Shown piece after piece: positions 45,918 to 55,167 of a DNA stretch of 64,000 nucleotides; the first letter of the stretch is position 1; each line of letters starts with the position of its first letter. Origin of the DNA: Kitasatospora kifunensis (lineage in GTDB: Bacteria > Actinomycetota > Actinomycetes > Streptomycetales > Streptomycetaceae). Location: contig NZ_JACHJV010000001.1 of assembly GCF_014203855.1 (NCBI RefSeq), positions 3,968,001 to 4,032,000 on the forward strand, written 5' to 3'. The translations under genes and the position numbers were made by a program. The notes beneath the pieces are model-generated. The model was not told the origin of the DNA and ran no database searches. It saw only the letters and a list, made by a program, of their open reading frames with translations.

Positions 45918-46913
45918 TCAGTGGGCCGGGACCTCCTCCTGCAGGCGGACCGCGGCCGGGGAGTTGGGGGTGGTGCCGGCGCAGCCGGGGGTGAGGAGAA
46001 AGACCTCCAGGTGGGCCGGGTCGTCGCTGATCCGGAAGACGTAGACGTCCACCGGTGCGGCCTGGTAGCTCCCGTGCGTCACGAGCAGCGGCTGCTCGCC
46101 CTGGTGGCCGGTGAAGGCGGACGCGACGCAGGCGGGCAGCGCGGCAGCCGAGCGGGAGGGCTCGGGGACGGCCTGCTCGCTGCTGGCGTGCGGCAGGTTG
46201 CCGGAGGGGGCGGTCGGCAGCAGCAGGCGGATCTGCTCGGGCAGGCCCGCGGCGGTGAACTCGGGGCCGGCCGGGGTGATGGCTGATGGTCTGTCATTGC
46301 CCTGCATGGTCGGTTCGCCCGAGGGCGCATACGAGGCGACGGAGTGGTCGGCCGCGGCGACGTTGCTGCTCGGGCTGCTGCCGGCGTTGCCCAGGTCGGC
46401 GAGCACGGCCGCGGTGCCGCCGCCGAGGACCGCGAGGCAGGCGACGGCGGCCGCCAGCAGCCTGGCCCGGCTTCGGCGTGGTCGGGTGCGCCCGGGCCCG
46501 CTCTGCTGCCGTGCCGTGCCGGGCGGCGCGGTGAGGGCCGGCCGTCGCTCGGTCGGCGTGGCCGGGAGAGCCGGGAGAGCTGGGGGGGAGGGGAAAGGGG
46601 CGGGGGACGGCGTGCCCGATGCGGTGGGCGGGCCGGACGGTGCCGCCTCGGCGGCCGCTGCGGCCAGCGCGGCATCGAGGCGCTGCGCAACGTCCTGGGG
46701 CATCGCCGGTGGCTGGTCCGCCGCGAGGAGCTCGGTCAGCTCGGTCAGCGCGGCCAGGGTGTCCGAGCACTCCGCGCAGTCGGCCAGGTGACTTCGCACG
46801 GTGGTGGCCTCGGCAGCGGCGAGCAGGTCCTCGTGCAGGTCCGCCAGCTGGTCGACGCTGGGGTGGGAAGCGGTCGACGCCGACTCGACGGGGTCGGGGA
46901 TCTGGTTCGTCAT
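45918..46913 (-). CDS. Anti-sigma factor with zinc finger, partner of SigM
   Basis: 331 residues. The start carries a ZAS/zf-HC2-type motif: His42-x3-Cys46-x2-Cys49 in SHLADCAECSD. A Pro/Ala-rich linker (about 75-150), one membrane helix (about 152-175, RARLLAAAVACLAVLGGGTAAV) and an extracytoplasmic domain with two Cys follow. ZAS proteins hold an ECF sigma factor at the membrane and release it on a signal. ATG overlaps the sigM stop by four bases (ATGA), so the pair is translated together. The signal sensed is unknown. Confidence 0.85.
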   Translation of the reverse strand: MTNQIPDPVESASTASHPSVDQLADLHEDLLAAAEATTVRSHLADCAECSDTLAALTELTELLAADQPPAMPQDVAQRLDAALAAAAAEAAPSGPPTASGTPSPAPFPSPPALPALPATPTERRPALTAPPGTARQQSGPGRTRPRRSRARLLAAAVACLAVLGGGTAAVLADLGNAGSSPSSNVAAADHSVASYAPSGEPTMQGNDRPSAITPAGPEFTAAGLPEQIRLLLPTAPSGNLPHASSEQAVPEPSRSAAALPACVASAFTGHQGEQPLLVTHGSYQAAPVDVYVFRISDDPAHLEVFLLTPGCAGTTPNSPAAVRLQEEVPAH

Positions 46914-47695
46914 CGGGGCGTCGCGTCTCCTTCCAGGCTCTGCTCTTGGGCGGGGATGCCAGGGCCCCGGGATGGGACGGACGCGGTGCCCGGTCGGTTC
47001 CCCGGGGGTGGGTCGACCCGGGCTGGGCCGGGTGGTGTTTCACGTGAAACACCACCCGCCGGCGAAGCGGTGGCAGGCGACGGGCCGTCATCCGGCTCGG
47101 CGCCCGCCCGCAGGTGGCGCACCAGCGGCAGCAGGCGGGCCCGTCCCCGGGCGCAACGGCTCTTCACCGTGCCCACCGGGACCCCCAGCAGCTCGGCGGC
47201 CTCCGCCACCGGGTAGCCCTGCATGTCGACCAGGACCAGCGCCGCCCGCTGCTCGGCCGGCAGCTCGGCCAGCGCCGCGCCGAGCTCGCGGCGCAGCTCG
47301 TGCCGCAGCACCAGGGAGTCGGTGGCTTCGGCGGCGGGCACCAGGGTGTCGAGCCGGCCTGGCTCCTCGTCCAGCGAACCGGTCCGGCGGCTGCCGGCCC
47401 GTCGCACCCGGTCCAGACAGGCGTTGACCACGATCCGGTGCAGCCAGGTGGTGACGGCCGAGCGGCCCTGGAAGGTGTGCGCGGCGCGCAGGGCCGAGAT
47501 GAGGGCGTCCTGCAGCGCGTCGGCGGCCTCCTCGCGGTCGCCCAGGGTGCGCACGGCGATCGCCCAGAGGCGGTCCCGGTGACGGTGCACCAACTGGCCG
47601 AAGGCCGCCTGGTCCCCGGCGACGTGCCGGGCCAGCAGCTCGCTGTCGCTCTGCTCGCCGGCCTCGGGCGGCTCTGGTCGCGCCGGTCCTGCCAT
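46910..47695 (-). CDS. sigM: ECF sigma factor SigM
   Basis: 261 residues. Region 2 (about 20-90, ELLARHVAGDQAAFGQLVHRHRDRLWAIAVRTLGD, then EEAADALQDALISALRAA) and region 4 (about 130-185, ALAELPAEQRAALVLVDMQG, PVAEAAELLGVPVGTVKSRCARGRARL). The tail (about 190-261) is Pro/Gly-rich and includes the peptide VSRET, because a parS site lies inside the coding sequence. ATG at MAGPARPEPP is preferred to a longer Arg/Pro-rich start. Upstream of its anti-sigma in the usual order. Confidence 0.88.
   Translation of the reverse strand: MAGPARPEPPEAGEQSDSELLARHVAGDQAAFGQLVHRHRDRLWAIAVRTLGDREEAADALQDALISALRAAHTFQGRSAVTTWLHRIVVNACLDRVRRAGSRRTGSLDEEPGRLDTLVPAAEATDSLVLRHELRRELGAALAELPAEQRAALVLVDMQGYPVAEAAELLGVPVGTVKSRCARGRARLLPLVRHLRAGAEPDDGPSPATASPAGGVSRETPPGPARVDPPPGNRPGTASVPSRGPGIPAQEQSLEGDATPR
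47029..47058. promoter_or_regulatory. parS site 6 inside the sigM coding region, 30-bp palindrome
   Basis: parS core at 47037-47050 with eight more symmetrical bases on each side, all within the tail of the sigma factor gene. Read in the gene's frame it encodes V-S-R-E-T. Confidence 0.92.
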
Positions 47696-47785
47696 CTGCC
47701 TGCCCCTCGGGTGCCGCTGGTCGCGCTCAGGTGGTGGCGGGCCGACCCAGCGGTCGGGACGCGCTGCGGCGACCTGACGCCGCAA

Positions 47786-49738
47786 TCAGCCGGAGACCTT
47801 GATCTCGGACACCTGGCCGCGGTAACTGCCGTCCCTATCCTTGGGGAGGCTGGTCAGCCAGATCAAGAGGTAACGGGAGGTGACCGGCGAGCCGAGCTGG
47901 AACTGGCTGTCGGTGCCGGTGGTCTTGGCCAGTGGTTGGCCGAAGTCGTCGAGGGTGGCCGGGGCGGCGCCACCGGTGGCGGTGGGCACCCGCAGTTCGG
48001 CGCTGGTGGTGCCGATGAACTGGACCTCGACCGAGCTGATCGACTTGGCGGTGCCCAGGTCGACCAGCAGACCGGTGCCGTGGCCGATGGTGGTCAGGTC
48101 GGAGAAGTAGCCCTGGGTCTGCCAGGCGCCGTTGGGATTGCCGCTGTTGATCTGGGAGAGCAGCTCCGGGTGCATCGGCCCGGTGCCGCTGGGGTTGAAC
48201 GACTGGATCTGGGCGATCGACAGGGCGGTCGGCTTGGCGGAGGGGCTGGTCGAGGGCTGCACGCCGGCACCGCTGGTGCCCAGCGCCTGCTTCTCGGTGG
48301 TGGTGGTTGCGCCAAGGCGGCCGGCCAACTCCCAGGAGCCGTAGCCGATCGCGGCCAGCAGCACCACCGAAACCGCGCCCTGCAGCACCCGCTTGGCCCG
48401 GCGTCGGCCTGGGTGCCGCACCGGCGCAACCGGCGCAGGTGGCGGGACCGGGGCGTGCATCGGACGCTGGCCGCCCGGTGGCACGGCTCGCAGCACCTGG
48501 GTGCGGTTGTCCGATCGAGCGGGCGCCGGGTAGCGGGGGGCGGCCCGTTTGGGGGCCGACTGCTCCGGTGCGGGCTGGCGGATCTTGGGGAGTAGCGCGA
48601 TCTCCTTGGCCAGCGCTGCCGGTGAGGTGATCGGGGTCAGCGCGTGCGGGGGCGGCTCGCACAGCACCCGCGCGGCCAGGTCGGCCAGGCCCTGGTGGAC
48701 GCCGGACCTGACCTGCTCGGGCGGCGGAACCTGGGCGAGGCCCTCGGGCAGGCCCGGAAGGTCGTAGCGGTTCTCCGGGTGTGGCCAGTGGTGGGTCAGC
48801 GCTGCGTAGAGCAGGGTGCCGATCGCCCGGGTGTCCGTCAGCTCGGCCTGCCGGTCGGGCAGCCCGCGTAGCGCGGCATCGACCGCCACCCCGTTGATCC
48901 GGTACTGCCCGGTGTCGGTACGCAGGACGCAGCGCGGGGTCAGCCGCAGGTGTGAGCGGCCGCTCTGGTGCGCGGCGGCGATCGCGTCGGTGACCTGACG
49001 GACCATCTGGTAGGCGTCGTAGGGCTCCATCGGGCCCGGGGCGAGCAGCGTGGCCAGGTCGGTGGCGTCCGGCAGCCACTCCCGGATCACGTAGACCAGC
49101 TCGCCCTCCTGGACGGCGTCCAGCACCTGCACGAAGCGTGGATCACCGAGCAGGGCTGCGGAGCGGGCGGCGTCCAGCACACCCTCCGCGCGCTTGCTGC
49201 CCGCCGCGAGCAGGTGGACGCCGACTGCGCGGCGCAGCTTCTCGTCCACGGCCCGCCAGCTGCTGAAGGCCGTCGACTGGGAGATGCACTCCTCCAGCCG
49301 GTAGCGGTCCGCGATCTTGTCACCGCTGTGGCGGGGCGGGACCGGGAAGTGATCGTCCGGCGCGCCGCCGGTGGCGTCGCCGGAGTCGAGGTCGGCTTCG
49401 GCCACGACAACGGTGTCATCGGTGTCATCGGTATCAGGGGCAGCGTCCGTCGCCGCGGCGGGCTCCTCGGCCGACTCCTGGGTTGCGGAGCCCGGCGCGT
49501 CCTCGGCCTGGGCGGAGCCCGCCGGGGTGAGGCCCACGGGCAGCACCTGGGTGGCGGTCAACTCGCCGTCGGCACCGGCCGGCTCGACGGCCGGCCGGTC
49601 GGCCAACTCGGCGGCGATCTCGGCGGCGGAGAGCGGGGCGGTGATCTCGCCGGTGGCCTCGTTCGGGGACTCGGCCGGAGTCCTGGCCGCCGCGCGGTCG
49701 ACGACTGCCTTGGTGCGATCCTTGGTGCGATCAGCCAC
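47786..49738 (-). CDS. Membrane pseudokinase, likely MviN/MurJ regulatory partner
   Basis: 650 residues. An acidic Thr/Ala-rich start (1-135) is followed by a kinase-like domain (about 140-385) that lacks every catalytic hallmark: the VAVK lysine is His (VGVHLL), HRD is HLR (HLRLTP), and DFG is replaced (INGVAVD). A basic segment, one membrane helix (about 450-470) and a C-terminal beta-sandwich (about 510-650, like discoidin) follow. In mycobacteria the pseudokinase is fused to MurJ (MviN) and binds FhaA once phosphorylated by PknB; here it is a separate gene, adjacent to murJ. GTG start. Confidence 0.85.
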   Translation of the reverse strand: MADRTKDRTKAVVDRAAARTPAESPNEATGEITAPLSAAEIAAELADRPAVEPAGADGELTATQVLPVGLTPAGSAQAEDAPGSATQESAEEPAAATDAAPDTDDTDDTVVVAEADLDSGDATGGAPDDHFPVPPRHSGDKIADRYRLEECISQSTAFSSWRAVDEKLRRAVGVHLLAAGSKRAEGVLDAARSAALLGDPRFVQVLDAVQEGELVYVIREWLPDATDLATLLAPGPMEPYDAYQMVRQVTDAIAAAHQSGRSHLRLTPRCVLRTDTGQYRINGVAVDAALRGLPDRQAELTDTRAIGTLLYAALTHHWPHPENRYDLPGLPEGLAQVPPPEQVRSGVHQGLADLAARVLCEPPPHALTPITSPAALAKEIALLPKIRQPAPEQSAPKRAAPRYPAPARSDNRTQVLRAVPPGGQRPMHAPVPPPAPVAPVRHPGRRRAKRVLQGAVSVVLLAAIGYGSWELAGRLGATTTTEKQALGTSGAGVQPSTSPSAKPTALSIAQIQSFNPSGTGPMHPELLSQINSGNPNGAWQTQGYFSDLTTIGHGTGLLVDLGTAKSISSVEVQFIGTTSAELRVPTATGGAAPATLDDFGQPLAKTTGTDSQFQLGSPVTSRYLLIWLTSLPKDRDGSYRGQVSEIKVSG

Positions 49739-49944
49739 CGTCGTCCTGCCTCCCCTTGTAGCGCCCGGTCCGGCACCCCCGCCGGCGCGTCGCCGGGAGG
49801 CGGACAGGCGAGGACCCGGATCTGCAGACCAAGTCATTCGAAGACAATTGTGCCCACTCTTCCCACCGGAGTACGACCGCTGACGGGGCGAAGCGGTTCC
49901 CCCGAGGCCCGAACCGCTCAGTAAGTGGACAAACTGATGGACGC

Positions 49945-52377
49945 TCAGCGGCCAAGACGACCGCGGACCATGCCGATCACCGTGGTGAGCTCCTCGATCC
50001 GCAGCCGCCGGGCGAGGGCGATGAATACCGCCAGCTGCCCGGCGCCGGCGATCAGCACGGTGACCACGCTACCCAGCCAGCCGCCCAGCAGCGCGCCGAG
50101 CGCGAGCGCCAGCAGCAGGCCGACCAGCGCGGCCGGCAGGCAGGCGAGCGCCAGTCGCGCGTAGGTCCTGGCGATCCGCGCGGTGTCCAGTCCGCCGATC
50201 CGCCGCTTGAGCTTGGGCAGCGCCACCGCGACCCCCACCAGGTAGGAGGCGCCGTAGCCGAGCGCCATCCCGGTGACGGCCCACTGGGCGGGCAGCAGCA
50301 GGAAGCAGAGCAGCGCGGTGGCGGCCTGGGTGGCGGCCACCCAGACGGTGTTGGAGAACGGCGTGCGGGTGTCCTCGTAGGCGTAGAAGCCGCGCAGCAG
50401 CACGTACTGCACCGAGTAGGGGATCAGGCCCAGCGCGAAGGCGGAGAGCATGAAACCCACCGCCGTGGTGCCGTGCGCCGCGCTGCCGCCGTTGCCCAGG
50501 CCGTAGATGGCGCCGCCGATCTGCGGGCCGAGCGCGAGGAAGAGGAAGGCGGCCGGCACGATAGCCACCGCCGAGGTGCGCAGCCCGTAGGAGAGGTCGT
50601 CGCGGACCGCCCCGGGGTCGCCGTCGGCGGCCGAGCGGGAGAGCCTGGGCAGCACCGCGCTCATCACCGAGACGGTGATCACCGCCATCGGCAGCTGCCA
50701 GATCAGCAGCGCGTTGGAGTACGCGGCCAGGCCCACGCCGAGGTAGCCGTGCGAGGCGGCCCGGCTGCCGGCGGCGGTGGCCAGCTGGGTGACCACCAGG
50801 TAGCCGGCCTGGTTGGCCAGCACGAAGAGGAAGGTCCACTTGGCCAGCCGGGCCGCCTTGCCCAGGCCGTGCCCGCGCCAGTCGAACCGCGGCCGGAAGT
50901 GGAAGTCGGCCGCGCGTAGGTAGGGGATCATCGCCAGCGCCTGGACGGCCAGTCCGAGCATGGTGCCGATGCCCAGGAGCCGCAGGCCCTCGGGGGAGAT
51001 GCTCTCGGGGGTGACCCGGCTGTCCTGGAAGGTGCCGAAGACCCACAGGTACATCGCGAAGGTGAAGATCACCACGATGTTGTTCAGGACCGGGGTCCAC
51101 ATCATGGCGCCGAACCGGCCGCGCGCGTTGAGGATCTGGCCCATCACCACGTGCACGCCCATGAAGAAGATGGTCGGCAGGCAGTAGCGGGCCAGCGCCA
51201 CCGTGGTGTCCGCGCTGGACCGACCGCTCATTAGCGAGTGCGAGATCAGCTGGACCAGCAGCGGGGCGGCCAGCACGGCCACGAAGACCACGCCGGCCAG
51301 GCCGACCATCACCAGGGTGAGCAGGCGGTTGGCGTAGGCGGTGCCGCCGTCCTCGTCCTGCTTCATGCTGCGGACCAGCTGCGGCACGAAGACGGCGTTC
51401 AGCGCGCCGCCGCCGATCAGGATGTAGAGCAGGGTGGGCAGCGTGTTGGCGGCGGAGTAGGAGTCGCCCATGGTGCCGACGCCGATCGCCGCCGCGATCA
51501 CCATCGTGCGCAGGAAGCCGGTGCCCCGGGAGACCAGGGTGCCGGCGGCCATGATCGCGCTGGAGTCGAGCAGACTCGCGACCCTGCCCGGGCCGCGACC
51601 GGTGGCCGGTGCCTCGGTGAGGTCGGTGGCGTCCGCGGGCTCGTCCGCATCGTCCGCATCGGCCAGCTCGTCCGGGTCGGCCGGGTCGGCCGAGGGGCCG
51701 GGCCCGGCGGGTTCGGCGAACGGGCCGAAGGCGAAGGGTTCGTCGGACTCGATCTCGGCGCCGATCTCGGGTTCCGCATCGGCGGCCCGTAGTCCGGCCT
51801 CCTCGGCGCTCAGCGGCGGGTCGAACTCGATGACCGGGACGAAGGGCCGCTCCGCCACCTCGGCGCTGGGGTAGGCGGCGGCGAACAGGTCGTCGACGCC
51901 GACGTACTCGGCGTCCCCGGTGTCCCTGGGCGGGCCGTCGGCGCGCTCGGGGACACCCGCCGACTCGGCGTCGGGCTCGGTGGCGGTAACGGCGCCGAGC
52001 ACCGCGGGGGCGGGCGCGGCGGCCGCGGAGCGAGCCCAGCGGGACGGGGGCACCACCGGCTCGTCCAGCGGCTCGGCGGTGGCCTGCCGCGACTGCCCGT
52101 GCGGCGGTGCGGTGATCGTCGCCGACGCGGGCCCGATGCCCTCGGTGGGCTCCTCAGCCGGGGCGAGGGACGGCTCGGGGTCGGTCTCCTGGTCGTACGG
52201 TCCGGGGCCGGCGGGGTCGGTGTACGGATCGGCGGCGAACGGGTCGCGGGCGAAGGTCTCCGTGAGGTACCAGTCGCTCTCCTCGGCCGTCCTGGACACC
52301 CGTTCCCCGGCCGTGCGGACCGGCTTGCCGCCGCCCTCGCCCGCGGCCGGGGGGACCCCCATGCTCCGCTCGCTCAT
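49945..52377 (-). CDS. murJ: Lipid II flippase MurJ (MviN)
   Basis: 810 residues, against about 520-560 for most MurJ. Residues 1-265 are an acidic, disordered Pro/Ala/Glu-rich extension. The membrane domain then starts at about 268 (VASLLDSSAIMAAGTLVSRGTGFLRTMVIAAAIG), a MATE/MVF-type fold of about 14 helices, with TLLYILIGGGALNAVFVPQLV and GQILNARGRFGAMMWTPVLNNI. Flips lipid II for peptidoglycan synthesis. It is transcribed after DUF6049 (gap 97 bp) and before the pseudokinase (gap 206 bp). Confidence 0.95.
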   Translation of the reverse strand: MSERSMGVPPAAGEGGGKPVRTAGERVSRTAEESDWYLTETFARDPFAADPYTDPAGPGPYDQETDPEPSLAPAEEPTEGIGPASATITAPPHGQSRQATAEPLDEPVVPPSRWARSAAAAPAPAVLGAVTATEPDAESAGVPERADGPPRDTGDAEYVGVDDLFAAAYPSAEVAERPFVPVIEFDPPLSAEEAGLRAADAEPEIGAEIESDEPFAFGPFAEPAGPGPSADPADPDELADADDADEPADATDLTEAPATGRGPGRVASLLDSSAIMAAGTLVSRGTGFLRTMVIAAAIGVGTMGDSYSAANTLPTLLYILIGGGALNAVFVPQLVRSMKQDEDGGTAYANRLLTLVMVGLAGVVFVAVLAAPLLVQLISHSLMSGRSSADTTVALARYCLPTIFFMGVHVVMGQILNARGRFGAMMWTPVLNNIVVIFTFAMYLWVFGTFQDSRVTPESISPEGLRLLGIGTMLGLAVQALAMIPYLRAADFHFRPRFDWRGHGLGKAARLAKWTFLFVLANQAGYLVVTQLATAAGSRAASHGYLGVGLAAYSNALLIWQLPMAVITVSVMSAVLPRLSRSAADGDPGAVRDDLSYGLRTSAVAIVPAAFLFLALGPQIGGAIYGLGNGGSAAHGTTAVGFMLSAFALGLIPYSVQYVLLRGFYAYEDTRTPFSNTVWVAATQAATALLCFLLLPAQWAVTGMALGYGASYLVGVAVALPKLKRRIGGLDTARIARTYARLALACLPAALVGLLLALALGALLGGWLGSVVTVLIAGAGQLAVFIALARRLRIEELTTVIGMVRGRLGR

Positions 52378-52474
52378 GCCACCTCATCGCTGGTCGGTCC
52401 GGCCGTCTCCGAGAGATCTCCGGGACCTACTGTCTCATCACCAGCGGTCCGAACCCGGCTTTCGGCACCAGGCG

Positions 52475-54895
52475 CTAGGGGTGCGCCGCGGCTCCCTCGG
52501 GGGTCGTCCGGCCGTCCGTTTCGGGTGGATTCGTCCCGTAGGCGCCGGGCCCCGGGTCGGGGGCGTCCTCGGCGTCGGCACCGGCCTCGGGGTCCAGGGC
52601 TCCGTCGGTCCCACGCGGTGCGTCCGGGTCCACCAGCGGTGCGTCCGGGTCCTCGTCCGGCTCGCCGTTGCGCTTGCGACGCTGCAGGAAGATCCGCAGC
52701 CCGGCCATCAGCACCAGCAGCACGCCGGCCCCGACCACCCACCAGACGCCGCTCGGCACCTGGCTGACCTCGACCGCGAACTTCACCTCGTCGCCGTACT
52801 TCTGCGGGTGGGGCCCGACCGTCCACAGCTGGGCGGTCATCTGCACCACGCCGTTGCTCTGGGCCTGCGCGAGGAACTTGGCCGAGATGCTCTGCGCGGC
52901 GTTCAGCGAGATGTCCTGCTTCTTGCTGACGGTCAGCCGGTAGGGCTGGCTCGAGGTCAGGCGCAGCTCCAGGTTGACCACCGACTGCGTGAGGTCGTTG
53001 CGGACGCTGACCTGCAGCACACCCGAATTACCGGCAAGCGTGATCTTGTTGCTCTTCTGCGGGATGCTGACGGCGTCGAGCAACTGCTTCAGGTTCTCCG
53101 AGACGTTGCTGCGGAAGTCGTCGCCGGCCTTGCGGTCGGTGCGCCAGGCGGTCGCGACCGAGCTCATCATGGCGGCGCTGAACGGGCTGCTGACCCGGCC
53201 CGGGCTGGTGAGGATCTGCAGCAGCAGGTCCATGTTCGTCTGTACGTCGGCGACCTGGCGCAGGTCGGACGCCGAGAGCTCGCTCGCCCGCAGGTCGGCG
53301 GGGTAGGCGTCGGCGGGCAGCACCGTGGTGTCGGCGGTCGCGGGATCGGCCGGGGTGCTGGAGACCGTGTCCAGCGTCACCAGGTTGGTCCACTGGCTGC
53401 TCTTCAGCAGCGCGTCCTGCAGGGTCTGCGCGCTCTGGGCGGTGAGGTTGCGCGGCGGCATCACCAGCAGGGTGCGCTGGACGTGGGGCCGCTCCCGGGT
53501 GACCGCAAGCGTCTCGGCCAGGAACCGCTGCTCGGCCGCGGTCCTGGCCTCGGGGGTGGCCAGATCGTTGGCGAACAGGCCGGCGAGGGTGCTGTCGGCG
53601 ACCAGCGCCGTCTGGCCGCCCGGCAGTGGCCGGGCCGCGTTCGCGGTGTAGGACAGCTGCGGGTCGCTGACGCTCGCGCTGCTCACCACCACGCGCGAGT
53701 CGCCCAGCTGCTGGGCGACCTGGGCGGTCTGCGGGTCCAGGGCGCCCTGGTAGGGCCAGGCGACGTCGGCACGCGGGTCCACCATGAGGCGGCCCTCGGT
53801 GGTCACCTGGCCGGCCACCTGGGCCTTGCTCAGCACCGTGTTCAGCGCGTCCAGACCGCCGCCGTTGTGCGCGATCGAAGCCAGGTCGGGGTCGCCGTAG
53901 GGCAGCGCGACCACCTCGTCGCCCTTCTGGGTGACGGCCCGGCGCAGCTCGTCCAGCCAGTGGGTGGCCACCGCGGTCCCGGTGCCCGGCTTGGTGTTGT
54001 CGCTCCGGGCGGGCTGGCCGCTGTGACCGGGCAGCAGCACCCGATAGGGCTTGGTCATCGCGGCCACGGCGTCCAGCAGGGCCGGGTCGATCACCCAGGT
54101 CAGCGAGGGGAGCTGCTCGCCGAGGGTGAGCAACTGGCCCAGGCGCCCGTTCGGGGCGAGATCGGTGGCCAGGCTGTCGTCACGCAGCACCGAGCTCTGG
54201 TCGGTGTCCATGGTCTGGGTGAGCAGCTCGGACGAGTGGGTCAGCGGCCACAGGGTGGCGACCTGGGTCTTCTGGATGTCGTTGGGGCCGGTGAAGTAGG
54301 GCAGCAGGCTGCGGGCGATGCCCACCTGATGGGGTGTCGGCTCGTCGTTGGTGCCGGCCTCGACCTCCACTGCCAGCTCGTAGACCCCGCCGGTCGGATC
54401 GAGCTTCAGCTCGCTCATCGCCACCGCCGGCAGCTGGAACGTGGCGCTGGCCCCCGGCGCCAGGTCGCCCACGGCGCTCACCGGGGTGGTCAGCGGCTTG
54501 CCGTCGGAGCTGCTCGGGTCGGTCCTGGCGAGCATGGAGGCGATCGCGCTGCGGGTGCCCAGGTCCGGTGTGTTGCGGCCCAGTGACAGGCCCACCTGCG
54601 CGGCCTTGAGCGGCGTCGGGCCGCTGTTGGTGATGGTGCCGGAGATCTGCAGCGAGTCGCCGGCGGTGGGGGCGGGGGGCTGGATGGTGGAGATGGTGAC
54701 CGCGACCGGGAAGTCGGGCGAGACCGTGGCGAGACCGGGCTGCGCCGGGGCCGCGACAGCCGGGCCGATGCCGGTGGTGCCGAGCAGCGCGAGCGCGCCG
54801 GCGATCAGGGCGGTGGACCGCAGCGCCCGGGTCAGCCGCCGCGAGACACGGCCTGACCTGCGGGGACCCTCGGTGTGCCGTGCTGGCTCGCCCAC
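52475..54895 (-). CDS. DUF6049 family secreted/membrane protein
   Basis: 806 residues with a GTG start. A basic lead (RRLTRALR) and a hydrophobic helix then AVAA-PAQPG form a signal peptide. The long extracytoplasmic domain starts with VSPDFPVAVTISTIQPPAP and NSGPTPLKAAQ (beta-rich, like CARDB folds). One membrane helix is near the end (about 710-732, GVWWVVGAGVLLVLMAGLRIFL), followed by an acidic cytoplasmic tail. DUF6049 proteins sit upstream of murJ in actinobacteria, so a role in the cell envelope is inferred. The longer upstream frame is Arg/Pro-rich and not favoured. Confidence 0.82.
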   Translation of the reverse strand: MGEPARHTEGPRRSGRVSRRLTRALRSTALIAGALALLGTTGIGPAVAAPAQPGLATVSPDFPVAVTISTIQPPAPTAGDSLQISGTITNSGPTPLKAAQVGLSLGRNTPDLGTRSAIASMLARTDPSSSDGKPLTTPVSAVGDLAPGASATFQLPAVAMSELKLDPTGGVYELAVEVEAGTNDEPTPHQVGIARSLLPYFTGPNDIQKTQVATLWPLTHSSELLTQTMDTDQSSVLRDDSLATDLAPNGRLGQLLTLGEQLPSLTWVIDPALLDAVAAMTKPYRVLLPGHSGQPARSDNTKPGTGTAVATHWLDELRRAVTQKGDEVVALPYGDPDLASIAHNGGGLDALNTVLSKAQVAGQVTTEGRLMVDPRADVAWPYQGALDPQTAQVAQQLGDSRVVVSSASVSDPQLSYTANAARPLPGGQTALVADSTLAGLFANDLATPEARTAAEQRFLAETLAVTRERPHVQRTLLVMPPRNLTAQSAQTLQDALLKSSQWTNLVTLDTVSSTPADPATADTTVLPADAYPADLRASELSASDLRQVADVQTNMDLLLQILTSPGRVSSPFSAAMMSSVATAWRTDRKAGDDFRSNVSENLKQLLDAVSIPQKSNKITLAGNSGVLQVSVRNDLTQSVVNLELRLTSSQPYRLTVSKKQDISLNAAQSISAKFLAQAQSNGVVQMTAQLWTVGPHPQKYGDEVKFAVEVSQVPSGVWWVVGAGVLLVLMAGLRIFLQRRKRNGEPDEDPDAPLVDPDAPRGTDGALDPEAGADAEDAPDPGPGAYGTNPPETDGRTTPEGAAAHP

Positions 54896-55167
54896 GCGCT
54901 TCGTCCTCGCCGTTCTGGTTCGCGGTCGTCTTCGCTTCGGTCCGCGCTGCCCCGCCAACCACGCGCGGTGCCGGGCTCGAGCCCGCGGCGGACCATCGGC
55001 CCCACCGGCATGGTAACGACGCTGCCGGTCTCGCAGTGTTGCGGGCCTTGGTGCGGGCCTTGGGATGGACGGGCCCGGGGCGGATTCCGGGCCGCGCCGT
55101 GGCCCGTCCACCGGCCGGAAAAAAGGAGCGGGCTGCCCACCGGCTCGGGCACGTACCCTTGTGTGCC

